DNA of 64,000 bases. Source: an uncultured Eubacteriales bacterium. GTDB lineage: Bacteria; Bacillota; Clostridia; Oscillospirales; CAG-382. Below the pieces are notes generated by a model. The model worked only from the letters and a program-made list of their open reading frames with translations, made no database searches and was not told where the DNA came from. Below, piece by piece: positions 26,943 through 35,903 of the stretch. The number at the start of each line of letters is the position of its first letter. Within the stretch, counting starts at the first letter, position 1. The translations under genes were made by a program, and so were the position numbers. The stretch is taken from the NCBI GenBank assembly GCA_934444645.1, contig CAKSCV010000011.1, positions 1 through 64,000 on the forward strand, given 5' to 3'.

Positions 26943-26955
26943 TCGCCTCCACCAC
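26943..26955 (+). repeat. Attachment-site repeat, right
   Basis: TCGCCTCCACCAC, identical to the tmRNA 3' end at 21822-21834. An imperfect hairpin (about 26956-27016; arms AGTTGA and TCAACT with an inner CTCGTT/AACGAG stem) follows and could be the original tmRNA terminator displaced by the insertion (inference). Confidence 0.65.
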
Positions 26956-27019
26956 AGTTGACTTAAACGTACACGCTCGTTCCAAAACGAGGCTGTTTCG
27001 TGTACACGTTTCAACTCAA

Positions 27020-27053
27020 CAAAAAGATGATACGAAAGTGTCGTCTTTTTTAT
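27020..27053 (+). terminator. Hairpin with T-run right of the att repeat
   Basis: AAGATGATAC pairs with GTGTCGTCTT (with G-U pairs) and runs into TTTTTT. It may end transcripts leaving the element or, before insertion, the smpB-ssrA transcript. Confidence 0.5.
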
Positions 27054-27112
27054 TTGCTTCGAAACCGTAAAAATTTGCGGATAAGGGCGCGGATAAGGGC
27101 ACAGCAAAAAAA

Positions 27113-27160
27113 CACAGCAGCTAAGCGAATTGAAAACCGTTCAGCTGCTGTGCTTTTTTT
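27113..27160. terminator. Bidirectional terminator
   Basis: CACAGCAGCT pairs with AGCTGCTGTG, with an A-run before the left arm and a T-run (27154-27160) after the right arm. It can serve the minus-strand gene ending at 27169 and rightward transcripts. Confidence 0.8.
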
Positions 27161-27168
27161 ATTTGTCG

Positions 27169-30100
27169 TTATTCGTCGATACGTGTCATGGTGATATTAT
27201 CAAGTTGATAGTTAACGCCGGCATTGCCGATCGGATTCGTGAACACGGAAAATTCGTCGTTAACGTTGTCGCAGGATTTCTCCACCGTTAACTCAGCGGA
27301 AAAATGCTGCCATTCGTCCTTATCGCTCATTCTGAGCACGCCGATATTTTTGGGATGGTCACGTTTATCGCTGCCGTCGTACATGAAATTGACAAAAATA
27401 CCGGTTTCAAGGCCGGCGGTGAATTCGCCCGTGTTGGTGCCGGTCATACGTGCATCAAATTCAACCCGGTACGTTGCACCCGGAGTGAACTTCACCTTCT
27501 GTATGCAATAGGTCCAAACCTTTCCGGCGCCGTTTGCCTTGACATTATAGCAAGGATTGCCGTTCAGCGCTTTGACAATGGTTACCTTTGCATTCACCGA
27601 ATGCATCGGATTATACATTTGCATGGAGGCGTCGCCGTTGGCAATGGTGTCGTCGAGGTTTGCTTCGCGCTCTGCTGCTGCTTTTTCGGCTTCCTCGGCA
27701 CCCTCTGCTTTTTCAAAGCGGATATAGTCGATTTCGAACGTGCCCGTTGCATTAAACGGGTCAAATCGAATGCCTGTTATTTCGCCGTCCCATTGGAGAT
27801 GCTCCTGCATGTTGAATTTGAATTCCACAAATTCACCGTTGCTGGAGGTCGGCAAGTCTTTGATTGCAACCGTTCGGAATTCCGAAAGACCGGCGTTCGC
27901 TTTTCGGAAGTAGATAACGGCGAGATCCTTCTTATCCGTATTATTTCTGTCCCACTTCATGCGAATCGCTATTGTCGGATATGTTTCCGCCTTCACCGAC
28001 AGACTCGGAGAGATAACGGCCGGGTCGTTTCCGGTGGAAATGCCCTTCAAGACGCCGCCTTCCACAGTAATTGTGCCGTTTTGCGGAGTCCAATCCTCCG
28101 TGTCGCCGAGGAGTTCAAATTCATATTGATACGGCTTGCGTTTTTTGAGAATATCGTAATCGGAGGCGCTGCCAAGCATAATACTGACGCCGCTGCCGTC
28201 CTCATGGGTCACCGGGAAGTAACCGAGGGAGGTGGCAAGTGTATCGAGCGGAAGCACGGGCAGACCGTCGTACCAATAGGTTGCGGCATATAGCTTCTTT
28301 TCAGAGCCGTCCACCGTCATGGTATCCTTGCCGATGACAAAGGAAACGGTGTGCTTGGCGTTGGAAACCGTCAGCGTTTGCGTGCGTTTGTTCCATGTGT
28401 AGGTACACATCATGCGCGAGAAAATGCCGCTTTCGGGGTAAACCGGAACCATAAGGCCGCCGTTCGTGCGGTCCGGCTCTTTGATAAGCGCAAGTTCGCT
28501 GCCGCTGATGTCCACCGTAAACGGTTTATTTTCTTCGTCCGTTTGTTGTTTTTCAGCAAGCATCTGCGGGCGGAGAAGCTGTCTGTCCTGTCCGAACAAA
28601 TAATTGATTCGCTGTCTTTGCGAAGCACTCAGCGTCAAATCACTGTGTATTGCCGTACCGGTCTTGGTAAATGCCGCGCGGATGGCATCGAGATAGCCGA
28701 AGCCGAAACGCTCGGTCGGCATGACATACGTGCCCTCGCCGTATTCGTTCCAGGTGGAAATGTTGACCATGTTGGCGTATTTGCCGCCGGTCTTCTGACG
28801 TTCGGCAAGTGCCTTTTTGACGATTTCGGTCATGGCCGGGTAATCCTTCGGGTCAAGAAGGCCGTTTCTCCGTTCGCTTCTGCCCCATCCGACATAGTCA
28901 AAGCCGACACTGATGGTTGGAACGGTATAGTCAAGCGCACTGTATGCCGTTAGGTGCTTTTCTTGAGCGGCTGCGTTTGAACCATCCGTACCCCAATGAT
29001 ACGCAAGCAGTCCGTCGATTCCGTTTGCCTTCATGCTTTCTTCGAATGCCGGATCGGAGTTTCCGCTGTAAAGAAGAATTTCGCAGCCGTCAAAGCCTGC
29101 CTTGCGGCACTCTTCGCGGACATAATCAAAGGCTTCCTTGGCAGAAACATCCTTGAATTTATTATCCAGCTGCCAGACGGTTAACAGCGGTTTATTGTCG
29201 ATTTTTACATACCGCTCATCCTTAAAGAAGTACTCCATCCAATACGGAACGGTATACTTCTTGAAATCCTCAAAGGAAAGACCGTTTACCGACGAATTTT
29301 CCCACATAATGGCAAATTTCAGCTTATCGCTGTAACGAGCATTGAAATAGCCGTCGATAATCGCCTGATTCATGGCAGTGCTTTGGATAGGCTTTGTATC
29401 ATTGCCGTTGGGATACCAGCAGAAAATTTCGTAGTCAATGCCATGCTCTGCCATCATTTTGATTTCCCAGTCGGAAACCTCCGGCGAGCCTTCGTCATAG
29501 TAGCCCAAAACCGGCGTGATTTCAGGATATGCCGTGATTTCCTCCCAGCCGTAGTGCGTGCCTTCACGCCACAGCGGGCATACATTTATGCCGATAAAAT
29601 AATCGGATTCGGGAATCTTCGGCTCCGGAACATAATCTTCCGGATACGGGAGCTTGATAAAGGCCGAGATCGTATCAACGTACATAACAGCCTCGGTATG
29701 CGGCGCGAATGTGAAGCGATAGCCGTCAAGAAAAGCGGCGGCAGCGGCAAAGGCATATGTTCCGACCGGCTTGCCGTTGATCTTAACCAGTGCTTTGCCG
29801 GTGACCGTGTCCGCTTCAAAACGGACAATTGTCCAAAGATTTTCCGTTACATAAGTAACAACGCTGCCGTCAGGAGCAAGAAAGCTTCCATCTTTTGTAA
29901 CAAGGCTGAAAACAGTCGAATCGCCGCTTGTTAAAGCAATCTCTGCGCCGTTTATCTCGTTCGGAAGAAGAATATAGCTTTCGAAAACCACCGTGCCGCT
30001 TGCCTTTTCAAAATGTGAAGCGATCCCGGTTTTACCGGCGGCATTTGAATTTAAGGCAACCGTTCCGCCGCCGCTTCTTTCGGTGTAAAGGTTTTCTTTC

Positions 30101-31935
30101 GAAACGCGTCCTCCGTCGGCAAGCAGTGCAACGTCGTATGGTAAAATGCTTGCCGGAGCATTAACAAATCTTTCGTATAACAAGTAGTTATGATAAAGGC
30201 AGGCATATTGCGGTGCAACGGTTAAGGTGCCCGCCTTGGTAATGCCGCAATGCAGAGCGGCAATGGCGTTATCGTTTGCAAGCGGATAGGTTCCGATATA
30301 ATTGCCGTCTAAACCAAAATCAAAGGTTTTGTTGTCAAGGTTTACACGAATATCGAAATATACGGCGTTTGAGGTATACACCGCACCGGTATCGGTATAG
30401 CTGCCGTCCGGAGAAAGAACCGTATAGTTCCCGTGGTCAAGAAGGATCTCCATGACCGGTTTCCCGTTTTCGTCGGCGAACATAAGGTATGCGCCGTTAT
30501 TTCCGTAGATATTGACGCCAAAATCAAGATCCAGCACACCGTCGCTTACAGGCATGAATTTACGGGTATAATACGCCTCATATTGATCGGAATTATCCAC
30601 CAATACGTAGCTTGCACGGCTGAATTTTTCGGGAGCGGTCAGAACGCGAACCGCATCCCAGCCGCCGGGAACGCCGTCCATATGCTGATGACGGAACACT
30701 TTGTCGTCTATGAAGCATTTCGCTTCACTCGACATGGTAAAGGCATCGTTGTTTAATGCCGGAACGGTTGTCAGCAGATTTTTCTTTATGCGTTTGTCCT
30801 TGAAGGCAATACGATTGATAATCGCCGCCGCTTCACAACGCTTAATGCTGCTTTCGGGATAAAATGTGCCGTAAGCATCGTTGCCCATGACAATACCGGC
30901 ATTGAACAATTTTAACACGGCGGCATAGTATGGGGAGCTTTGCGCAACATCCGGAATCCTACCGACGCTGTTGACGGCAGCATATTCCGACGCCGGAAGC
31001 GCATTTGCAAAAATTTTTGCCATTTGTCCGCGTGTAGCCGAAGCGTTATAATCGGTATAATCCTGCGGATCGATAATCTTATTTTCAACGGCATACTTTA
31101 CGTAGGGCATATACCATTCTTCGCCGTCTGCGGCGGTGAAACCGTAATCGCCGCTGCCATAGGCATTGTTGGTTCTTGCCGCAAGCGTGATGGCCTCGGC
31201 AATCGTCATGCCGTCCTCCGGAGCGAAAAGCGTATCGGCCTTGCCGTTGACAAAGCCCAGCTCATAGGCGCTTTCAATTTCGGAAGCATACCATTCGGTT
31301 TCCGGAACATCGGAAAAATTATCCGCGTAGGTGTTCGGCGTAAGGAAAACGCCGATTTCCTTTTTCGGTGTGTTTTCTTTGGCGTCCTTTGCGGAATCGT
31401 CAGCCGGACGCGTGTTCGTAAGGGTAATGGAATACAGCTCAATTGTCCCCGGCGCTTCAAACGGATCCAGTCGAATTTGTTTGATCGTCCCTTTCCAGTC
31501 TTTGCTTTTGGCCATGTCGAACACCACGTTTGTCGGTGAAGCCAAGGTGCCGTTCGCGTAACGTTCGCTGCCGACCGCCATATTGCCGTTCCATGTGCCG
31601 TCCGGAACAAGGAAAAAGACCGTGCCGGTCCGGCTCCATGCGGCGTCGATGGAAAAGCGCATATTGACGACTACATAACGATAATCCTCCGCGTTGATAT
31701 CGAGGATCGGGCTGATAAACATCGGGTCGGAAAGGTTTGCCGATTTTTCAAAGGCATACCCATAAAAACAGCCGGGATCAAAGTTATAGCGCAGATAGGA
31801 CGTTGACCATCCGGCAAGAGAGGCTTCGTTTTCGAAGGTGAAAACGATGTCCTCCGCCGCAAGAGCCGTCATGCAGAAAAAGACGGCGCACAGCACGAGC
31901 AGAGAACACAGAAAGACTTTTGCTTTTTTCATCAT
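27169..31935 (-). CDS. Secreted SLH-anchored multidomain protein with WbsX/GH99-like domain
   Basis: A 1588-residue exported protein. Signal peptide 1-27 (KVFLCSLLVLCAVFFCMTALAA). A carbohydrate-binding-like beta module (about 28-175) ends with the IRLDPFEAPGTIELYSI motif. Three SLH domains (about 205-375) would attach it to wall polymers. Beta-sandwich (LamG-like) modules lie at about 400-770. A WbsX/GH99-like catalytic domain (about 780-1085) begins with IGINVCPLWREG and ends with STWNEYGEGT. A copper-amine-oxidase-N-like module (about 1110-1245), a second copy of the first beta module (IRFDPFNATGTFEIDYI, about 1265-1420) and a C-terminal binding module follow. A frame extends upstream to 32010, but AAGGAGAAACTTCAAC before the ATG at 31935 fixes the start. 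It is the last gene of the AraC-amidohydrolase operon; likely substrate is a mannose-containing glycan (inference). Confidence 0.88.
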   Translation of the reverse strand: MMKKAKVFLCSLLVLCAVFFCMTALAAEDIVFTFENEASLAGWSTSYLRYNFDPGCFYGYAFEKSANLSDPMFISPILDINAEDYRYVVVNMRFSIDAAWSRTGTVFFLVPDGTWNGNMAVGSERYANGTLASPTNVVFDMAKSKDWKGTIKQIRLDPFEAPGTIELYSITLTNTRPADDSAKDAKENTPKKEIGVFLTPNTYADNFSDVPETEWYASEIESAYELGFVNGKADTLFAPEDGMTIAEAITLAARTNNAYGSGDYGFTAADGEEWYMPYVKYAVENKIIDPQDYTDYNASATRGQMAKIFANALPASEYAAVNSVGRIPDVAQSSPYYAAVLKLFNAGIVMGNDAYGTFYPESSIKRCEAAAIINRIAFKDKRIKKNLLTTVPALNNDAFTMSSEAKCFIDDKVFRHQHMDGVPGGWDAVRVLTAPEKFSRASYVLVDNSDQYEAYYTRKFMPVSDGVLDLDFGVNIYGNNGAYLMFADENGKPVMEILLDHGNYTVLSPDGSYTDTGAVYTSNAVYFDIRVNLDNKTFDFGLDGNYIGTYPLANDNAIAALHCGITKAGTLTVAPQYACLYHNYLLYERFVNAPASILPYDVALLADGGRVSKENLYTERSGGGTVALNSNAAGKTGIASHFEKASGTVVFESYILLPNEINGAEIALTSGDSTVFSLVTKDGSFLAPDGSVVTYVTENLWTIVRFEADTVTGKALVKINGKPVGTYAFAAAAAFLDGYRFTFAPHTEAVMYVDTISAFIKLPYPEDYVPEPKIPESDYFIGINVCPLWREGTHYGWEEITAYPEITPVLGYYDEGSPEVSDWEIKMMAEHGIDYEIFCWYPNGNDTKPIQSTAMNQAIIDGYFNARYSDKLKFAIMWENSSVNGLSFEDFKKYTVPYWMEYFFKDERYVKIDNKPLLTVWQLDNKFKDVSAKEAFDYVREECRKAGFDGCEILLYSGNSDPAFEESMKANGIDGLLAYHWGTDGSNAAAQEKHLTAYSALDYTVPTISVGFDYVGWGRSERRNGLLDPKDYPAMTEIVKKALAERQKTGGKYANMVNISTWNEYGEGTYVMPTERFGFGYLDAIRAAFTKTGTAIHSDLTLSASQRQRINYLFGQDRQLLRPQMLAEKQQTDEENKPFTVDISGSELALIKEPDRTNGGLMVPVYPESGIFSRMMCTYTWNKRTQTLTVSNAKHTVSFVIGKDTMTVDGSEKKLYAATYWYDGLPVLPLDTLATSLGYFPVTHEDGSGVSIMLGSASDYDILKKRKPYQYEFELLGDTEDWTPQNGTITVEGGVLKGISTGNDPAVISPSLSVKAETYPTIAIRMKWDRNNTDKKDLAVIYFRKANAGLSEFRTVAIKDLPTSSNGEFVEFKFNMQEHLQWDGEITGIRFDPFNATGTFEIDYIRFEKAEGAEEAEKAAAEREANLDDTIANGDASMQMYNPMHSVNAKVTIVKALNGNPCYNVKANGAGKVWTYCIQKVKFTPGATYRVEFDARMTGTNTGEFTAGLETGIFVNFMYDGSDKRDHPKNIGVLRMSDKDEWQHFSAELTVEKSCDNVNDEFSVFTNPIGNAGVNYQLDNITMTRIDE

Positions 31936-32006
31936 GTTGAAGTTTCTCCTTCTATTGACTTTTATTTTTATACTTCTTGTGCGTTGCTTTGTGAAAGGGT
32001 GAGCGG

Positions 32007-32774
32007 TCACAGTTCTAAAAGGCGTTTGGCGTTTTTGTAAAAAATCGCCTCTCTTTCTTCGTCGGACAAGTCTTCGAACATCACGGCGGCAATATCCGTT
32101 GCCGGGCCGATGCCGGGATAATCCGTGCCGAAAAGCAGCTTATCGTATCCGACGCGATCAATGGCGCCGCGCAAGGTGCCGACCGTGTCCGTGCCGTGTG
32201 CCGAGATATCAAAACAGACATTTCGGTACTTTTTCAGCATATCTATGTGCGCCTGCAGGCCACCGTATCCCGAAAAGTGTGCCCAAACCAGCTTTAAGCG
32301 AGGCATTGCTTCCGACAAGGCAACCATATCCGGAATGGTTGTCGGATGAATGTTGACAACCATGGAATACGATGCCGCACAATCCATAATTTCCAAAAAA
32401 TTCCTTCCGGAGCAGCTTTGGTAGCCCATCATATACGGCACAAGCTCACCGATAAGCTTTACGCCGCGTTTATGACACCGTTCGATTTCACGGCAGGACA
32501 TTTCAACAAACATCGGATGGATATGAATGCCGGGAATATATCTGCCGCCCGAGGAGAGGGCAATTTTTATCGCACGGTCGTTTAATGCCGGAACAAGCGT
32601 TTCATATTCCTCGATCGGTCTTGCGCACATACCTTCATCAATAACGCTTCCGCAGCATTTTTCTATGCCGCATTCGGACAAATCCGAAAAAAAGCGGTCG
32701 TTATCAATATCGATGCCGTGAACCGAACGGTAAAAATCATATCCCGGATGACAGTGAAAATCGATGATATTCAT
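32007..32774 (-). CDS. Amidohydrolase-family metal-dependent hydrolase 1
   Basis: A 255-residue TIM-barrel hydrolase of the amidohydrolase-2 type. The first-strand metal motif DFHCHPG is at about 5-11, a histidine-rich HIHP strand lies near 91, VWAHFSGYGG near 165 and the closing LLFGTDYPG near 217-225 carries the catalytic Asp. No signal peptide. It overlaps the upstream amidohydrolase gene by 4 nt and precedes the secreted SLH/GH99-like gene by 71 nt, so it is part of one operon. Substrate unknown; lactonase, decarboxylase and amidase activities all occur in this family. Confidence 0.82.
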   Translation of the reverse strand: MNIIDFHCHPGYDFYRSVHGIDIDNDRFFSDLSECGIEKCCGSVIDEGMCARPIEEYETLVPALNDRAIKIALSSGGRYIPGIHIHPMFVEMSCREIERCHKRGVKLIGELVPYMMGYQSCSGRNFLEIMDCAASYSMVVNIHPTTIPDMVALSEAMPRLKLVWAHFSGYGGLQAHIDMLKKYRNVCFDISAHGTDTVGTLRGAIDRVGYDKLLFGTDYPGIGPATDIAAVMFEDLSDEEREAIFYKNAKRLLEL

Positions 32775-33460
32775 AGAACGTCCTCTCCGAGAAGTGCGCG
32801 GGCATTTTGATAAAACACGTGTTCACATGCGGAAACGTCCGTATCACGCAATTCCCATTTTACAGCGGCAAGCCTTGACGCCGGATTGGTATAAGGAAAA
32901 CCCGAGCCGAACAGCAGCTGCCTTACCGGCATTTTTTTGATCAATTCATGCAACACGTAGTTTACCGTCCAGATTCCTGCCGAAAGATTCAGATAAAAAT
33001 TCGGAAACGCATTTAACATTGACACTGTCTGCAACGGTTCAAATCCGCTTGCGCCCTGTCCGCCGGCAATAACGGAAGCTTTCGGAAACTTCTCCAAAAT
33101 TTCACGGGTGCTTTCCGGTGTTTCGTGACACAGAAAAACAGGGATTTTCGATTGCTCTGCATAGCGAAGCACCTCATCGCGTCCCTGCCCCATCCCGGCA
33201 TCCACATAAAGCATTTTTGCCGTGCCGGATTTTTCCAACAGTCCGGGAAAGCCCCAAAATGCCGGAAGATACCGCGCTTCGGTCAGGGAAAGCCGCTTGG
33301 CGGCTTTGTTTAATAAGGCTGCCGTCTTTTCATCCGGCGGTTCCTTTACAGCGAAGGTTCCGCAAATATGCGATACGCCAAGCTCGGATACTTTCTGAAA
33401 GAAGCCTGGACGCATATTTATTTCCGTCGGCGGATGCGCATCAATGTCAAAGCAGTTCAA
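32771..33460 (-). CDS. Amidohydrolase-family protein 2 (divergent)
   Basis: A 229-residue paralogue of the following gene, with DIDAHPP at about 5-11 in place of the usual HxH and a closing LLFGSGFPYTNP segment where the catalytic Asp of GTDYP is replaced by Gly-Phe. Loss of these metal and acid residues suggests altered or lost catalysis, perhaps a regulatory or heterodimer partner (inference). It overlaps AraC by 4 nt on one side and the other amidohydrolase by 4 nt on the other, indicating translational coupling. Confidence 0.75.
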   Translation of the reverse strand: MNCFDIDAHPPTEINMRPGFFQKVSELGVSHICGTFAVKEPPDEKTAALLNKAAKRLSLTEARYLPAFWGFPGLLEKSGTAKMLYVDAGMGQGRDEVLRYAEQSKIPVFLCHETPESTREILEKFPKASVIAGGQGASGFEPLQTVSMLNAFPNFYLNLSAGIWTVNYVLHELIKKMPVRQLLFGSGFPYTNPASRLAAVKWELRDTDVSACEHVFYQNARALLGEDVL

Positions 33461-34317
33461 CGATACTCCTCCTTGTTTCGAAGCTCTTCCGGTGAGATGC
33501 CGAAATACTGTTTTACCGCAAGATAGAACCCGGCATACGACTCGTATCCCATCTGCCGTGCGATGTCGTCAAACGAAAGATCGCTTTGTCGGATAAGCAG
33601 CTCCGCCATATCCATTTTCTGGTGCTTGACAAGCGAATAATAGCTTTCGCCGAACAAACGCCGGACAATGCGATCGACCTGCCGTCTGCAAAGCCCGAGC
33701 TGCTCACACAAGGCGTTGATCGAATCCGGTACGGCGTAAAAGTTGCCGATATGGTTCTCAATCATTAACCTGCGTTCTTCGTCACTCATTGCCGCCTTTT
33801 CCATTTGCTTGTCAATGGGCGGTTCCTTGAGAGAGCGGATGCTCTCCGCTATTTGGAGAAACAGCATGGAAAGAAAAATCTTCCGCTTGTGAAGCGAGGT
33901 CTCATTGTCATACAGCGCAGCAAGGCGTTCAAAACACTCTGCGGCAACCGGAGAACGAAAAATGTGCGGCTCGGTCAAGGTGCCGAGCAAGGAAGCATAA
34001 TAATCGTATTCCGAAAATCTGCCGCCGCTGTTTTCGTTCCGGCTGATCGCCATTGTCATAACCAACCGTCGATGACGGTTTTTCGAGGTCGCATGGACAA
34101 CACCCGGCGGAATCAAAACGATATCGCCCGGGTTGAGCGTCCAAGTCTTTCCGGATACCAGGCTGAAGCTTCCGGAAATTATGCAATGCAATTCAAAGCA
34201 GGTATGGGAATGTATATAGGAGCCTTCATCCTTAAATACATCCCGCAGCGGCAAACGCCCTGAAAAAACAACTCGCATATCTCCGATTTCAACCGGAATG
34301 TTCTGCACATTGTTCAT
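33457..34317 (-). CDS. AraC-family transcriptional regulator
   Basis: A 286-residue regulator with an N-terminal cupin sensing domain (HSHTCFELHCIISGS near 48-62, TLNPGDIVLIPPGVVHATS near 75-93) and two C-terminal helix-turn-helix motifs (about 185-280, ending with QMGYESYAGFYLAVKQYFGI and SPEEL). The ATG at 34317 is preceded by GGAGGT 4 nt away; the upstream extension to 34428 has no ribosome binding site. It is first in the leftward operon and divergent from the MFS transporter, so it likely controls both directions in response to a sugar. Direct repeats AAGTCAA in its promoter may be its operator. Confidence 0.88.
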   Translation of the reverse strand: MNNVQNIPVEIGDMRVVFSGRLPLRDVFKDEGSYIHSHTCFELHCIISGSFSLVSGKTWTLNPGDIVLIPPGVVHATSKNRHRRLVMTMAISRNENSGGRFSEYDYYASLLGTLTEPHIFRSPVAAECFERLAALYDNETSLHKRKIFLSMLFLQIAESIRSLKEPPIDKQMEKAAMSDEERRLMIENHIGNFYAVPDSINALCEQLGLCRRQVDRIVRRLFGESYYSLVKHQKMDMAELLIRQSDLSFDDIARQMGYESYAGFYLAVKQYFGISPEELRNKEEYR

Positions 34318-34399
34318 AGGTGACCTCCGTATTAAAAACTTGGACTTTATATGCGGCAGAAGCTGCGGCTTTTGGCGGGCTTTCGTTTGTCTTACAGTA

Positions 34400-34428
34400 A
34401 TTATACAGGATTGTCCGATACAAGTCAA
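34400..34428 (-). promoter_or_regulatory. Promoter of the AraC-amidohydrolase-SLH/GH99 operon
   Basis: On the minus strand, TTGACT (34428-34423) and TATAAT (34405-34400) have a 17-bp spacer. The -35 region lies in one of two direct AAGTCAA repeats (34422-34428 and 34433-34439, 11 bp apart), about one helical turn. Confidence 0.8.
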
Positions 34429-34472
34429 TTAAAAGTCAAGACATCTTCTTCGATATACGTCCGTGTTGTTTA

Positions 34473-34501
34473 TTTACTTTGTCCTTTGTTTGCTATATAA
34501 T
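34473..34501 (+). promoter_or_regulatory. Promoter of the MFS-sialidase side
   Basis: TTTACT (34473-34478) and TATAAT (34496-34501), 17-bp spacer, about 45 nt before the MFS start. Confidence 0.75.
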
Positions 34502-34546
34502 AACATATAAAAATAACGAAGTCAATTTGAAAAAGGATATATGCAC

Positions 34547-35854
34547 ATGATACTTGTCAAAAGAAACGCCGCAGAGCCGCAAGCCGCCAAAAACACGCCA
34601 TCCGACGCCTTTTCAGAAGCGGCAGAACGGCACGGGGTTCGGAAAAACAAGGTGAAATATATAGCAGCGGAAGTGTTGAACTGCTTTACCTATTTATTTG
34701 TCGGCGGAGCGCTTTGGCAGGGACTGCTGCTGTACATCGGCTGCACCGCCGATAAAATCGGAACGCTTTCCGGAATCGGCTATGCCACGCAAACGCTTTC
34801 CATGGGACTGGGACTTATCCTGTGCGATCGGCTGAAAAAACCGATTCGGGCAATGGCCCTGTGCGACCTTCCGATAAGTCTGTTCTTTTTTTCGATACTC
34901 TTATTTCTGTGCGTTGGCTCCGCAGAGGAGCAAATCGTCTTTCCGATTCTTGCCGGTCTTGTTATTGTGTATTACGCAGCCTTCGGATTTAAAACAATCT
35001 TAGCCTATAAAATCCCGTATCTTATCATTCATATGGAGGATTACGGAAAGCTTTTGGGCAGATCCGGCTTTGTTTCCAATCTGTTCGTCATTGCAGTGAG
35101 CGTCGGCCTTCCGGGCTTTCTCAGCTTAGCCGGGTATCTGACCGGTATGCGGTTGATGTATGCCGTATGTGCACTGTTTGCATTGGCCGTATCCCTTCTG
35201 GACTTCCGGCTGAAAGCGCTTTGGAATGCCGAAAATCAAGCGTCTGTCAGCGTTCGTGCACTGTTTTCGGAAAGAAATGTTCTGCGGCTCGCTCCTGCAA
35301 ACTTTTTGCGCGGGCTCTCCTCCGGGGTGATAATAAGCCTGACGGTTATGGCATCCAAGCTGTTTTGCCTTGATTCGGTCGGATTATCGCTTCTTGCGAG
35401 TCTGACGTCGCTCGGTTCGGTGGTCGGCAACTTTATCTATTCGTTTGCCGGAAAAGCGTCTAAGCTCAGCCGTCTTTGCCTTTCGGCAAGCCTTGTTATG
35501 TTGGTTCTCGGCTCAGCCTCCGTGCTTGTCGGCAGCTGGAGAAGCTTCACGGTGCTGTTTGTGGTGATACAGATTGCCTACGTTATTGTAAACGGCACGA
35601 TTCCGGTATTATTTGCGCGACTTATCCCCTATTCCATTGCCGGCGGCTGCACCGCTCTGCGCATGATGGAAACCATGCTCGGCACGGCAATTTCAAGCTG
35701 GTTCACAGGTCTTGTGCTGGAAAATTTCGACGGACGCCTGACGGTCTTTCTTTTGATGCTGGCTGCCGGGGCAGCACAAACGATTTGCGGACTGTTCTAT
35801 TACCGCTTTTGCCGCGCCGCAGACCGCCAAGAAGCACACGCTGTACGTTGCTGA
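34547..35854 (+). CDS. Major facilitator superfamily transporter
   Basis: A 435-residue membrane protein with about 12 hydrophobic segments beginning near residue 45, in the MFS arrangement with a central cytoplasmic loop near 220-240. No substrate signature could be read. The first 40 residues are polar. AGGA ends 9 nt before the ATG at 34547; an ATG at 34541 is closer. Its position divergent from AraC and upstream of a sialidase-like gene suggests uptake of the sugar released by the secreted enzymes (inference). Confidence 0.82.
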   Translation: MILVKRNAAEPQAAKNTPSDAFSEAAERHGVRKNKVKYIAAEVLNCFTYLFVGGALWQGLLLYIGCTADKIGTLSGIGYATQTLSMGLGLILCDRLKKPIRAMALCDLPISLFFFSILLFLCVGSAEEQIVFPILAGLVIVYYAAFGFKTILAYKIPYLIIHMEDYGKLLGRSGFVSNLFVIAVSVGLPGFLSLAGYLTGMRLMYAVCALFALAVSLLDFRLKALWNAENQASVSVRALFSERNVLRLAPANFLRGLSSGVIISLTVMASKLFCLDSVGLSLLASLTSLGSVVGNFIYSFAGKASKLSRLCLSASLVMLVLGSASVLVGSWRSFTVLFVVIQIAYVIVNGTIPVLFARLIPYSIAGGCTALRMMETMLGTAISSWFTGLVLENFDGRLTVFLLMLAAGAAQTICGLFYYRFCRAADRQEAHAVRC

Positions 35855-35903
35855 CAAACAGCAAAAAAGCACAATTCACAATTATAGAAAGGAAATAACC
35901 AAA

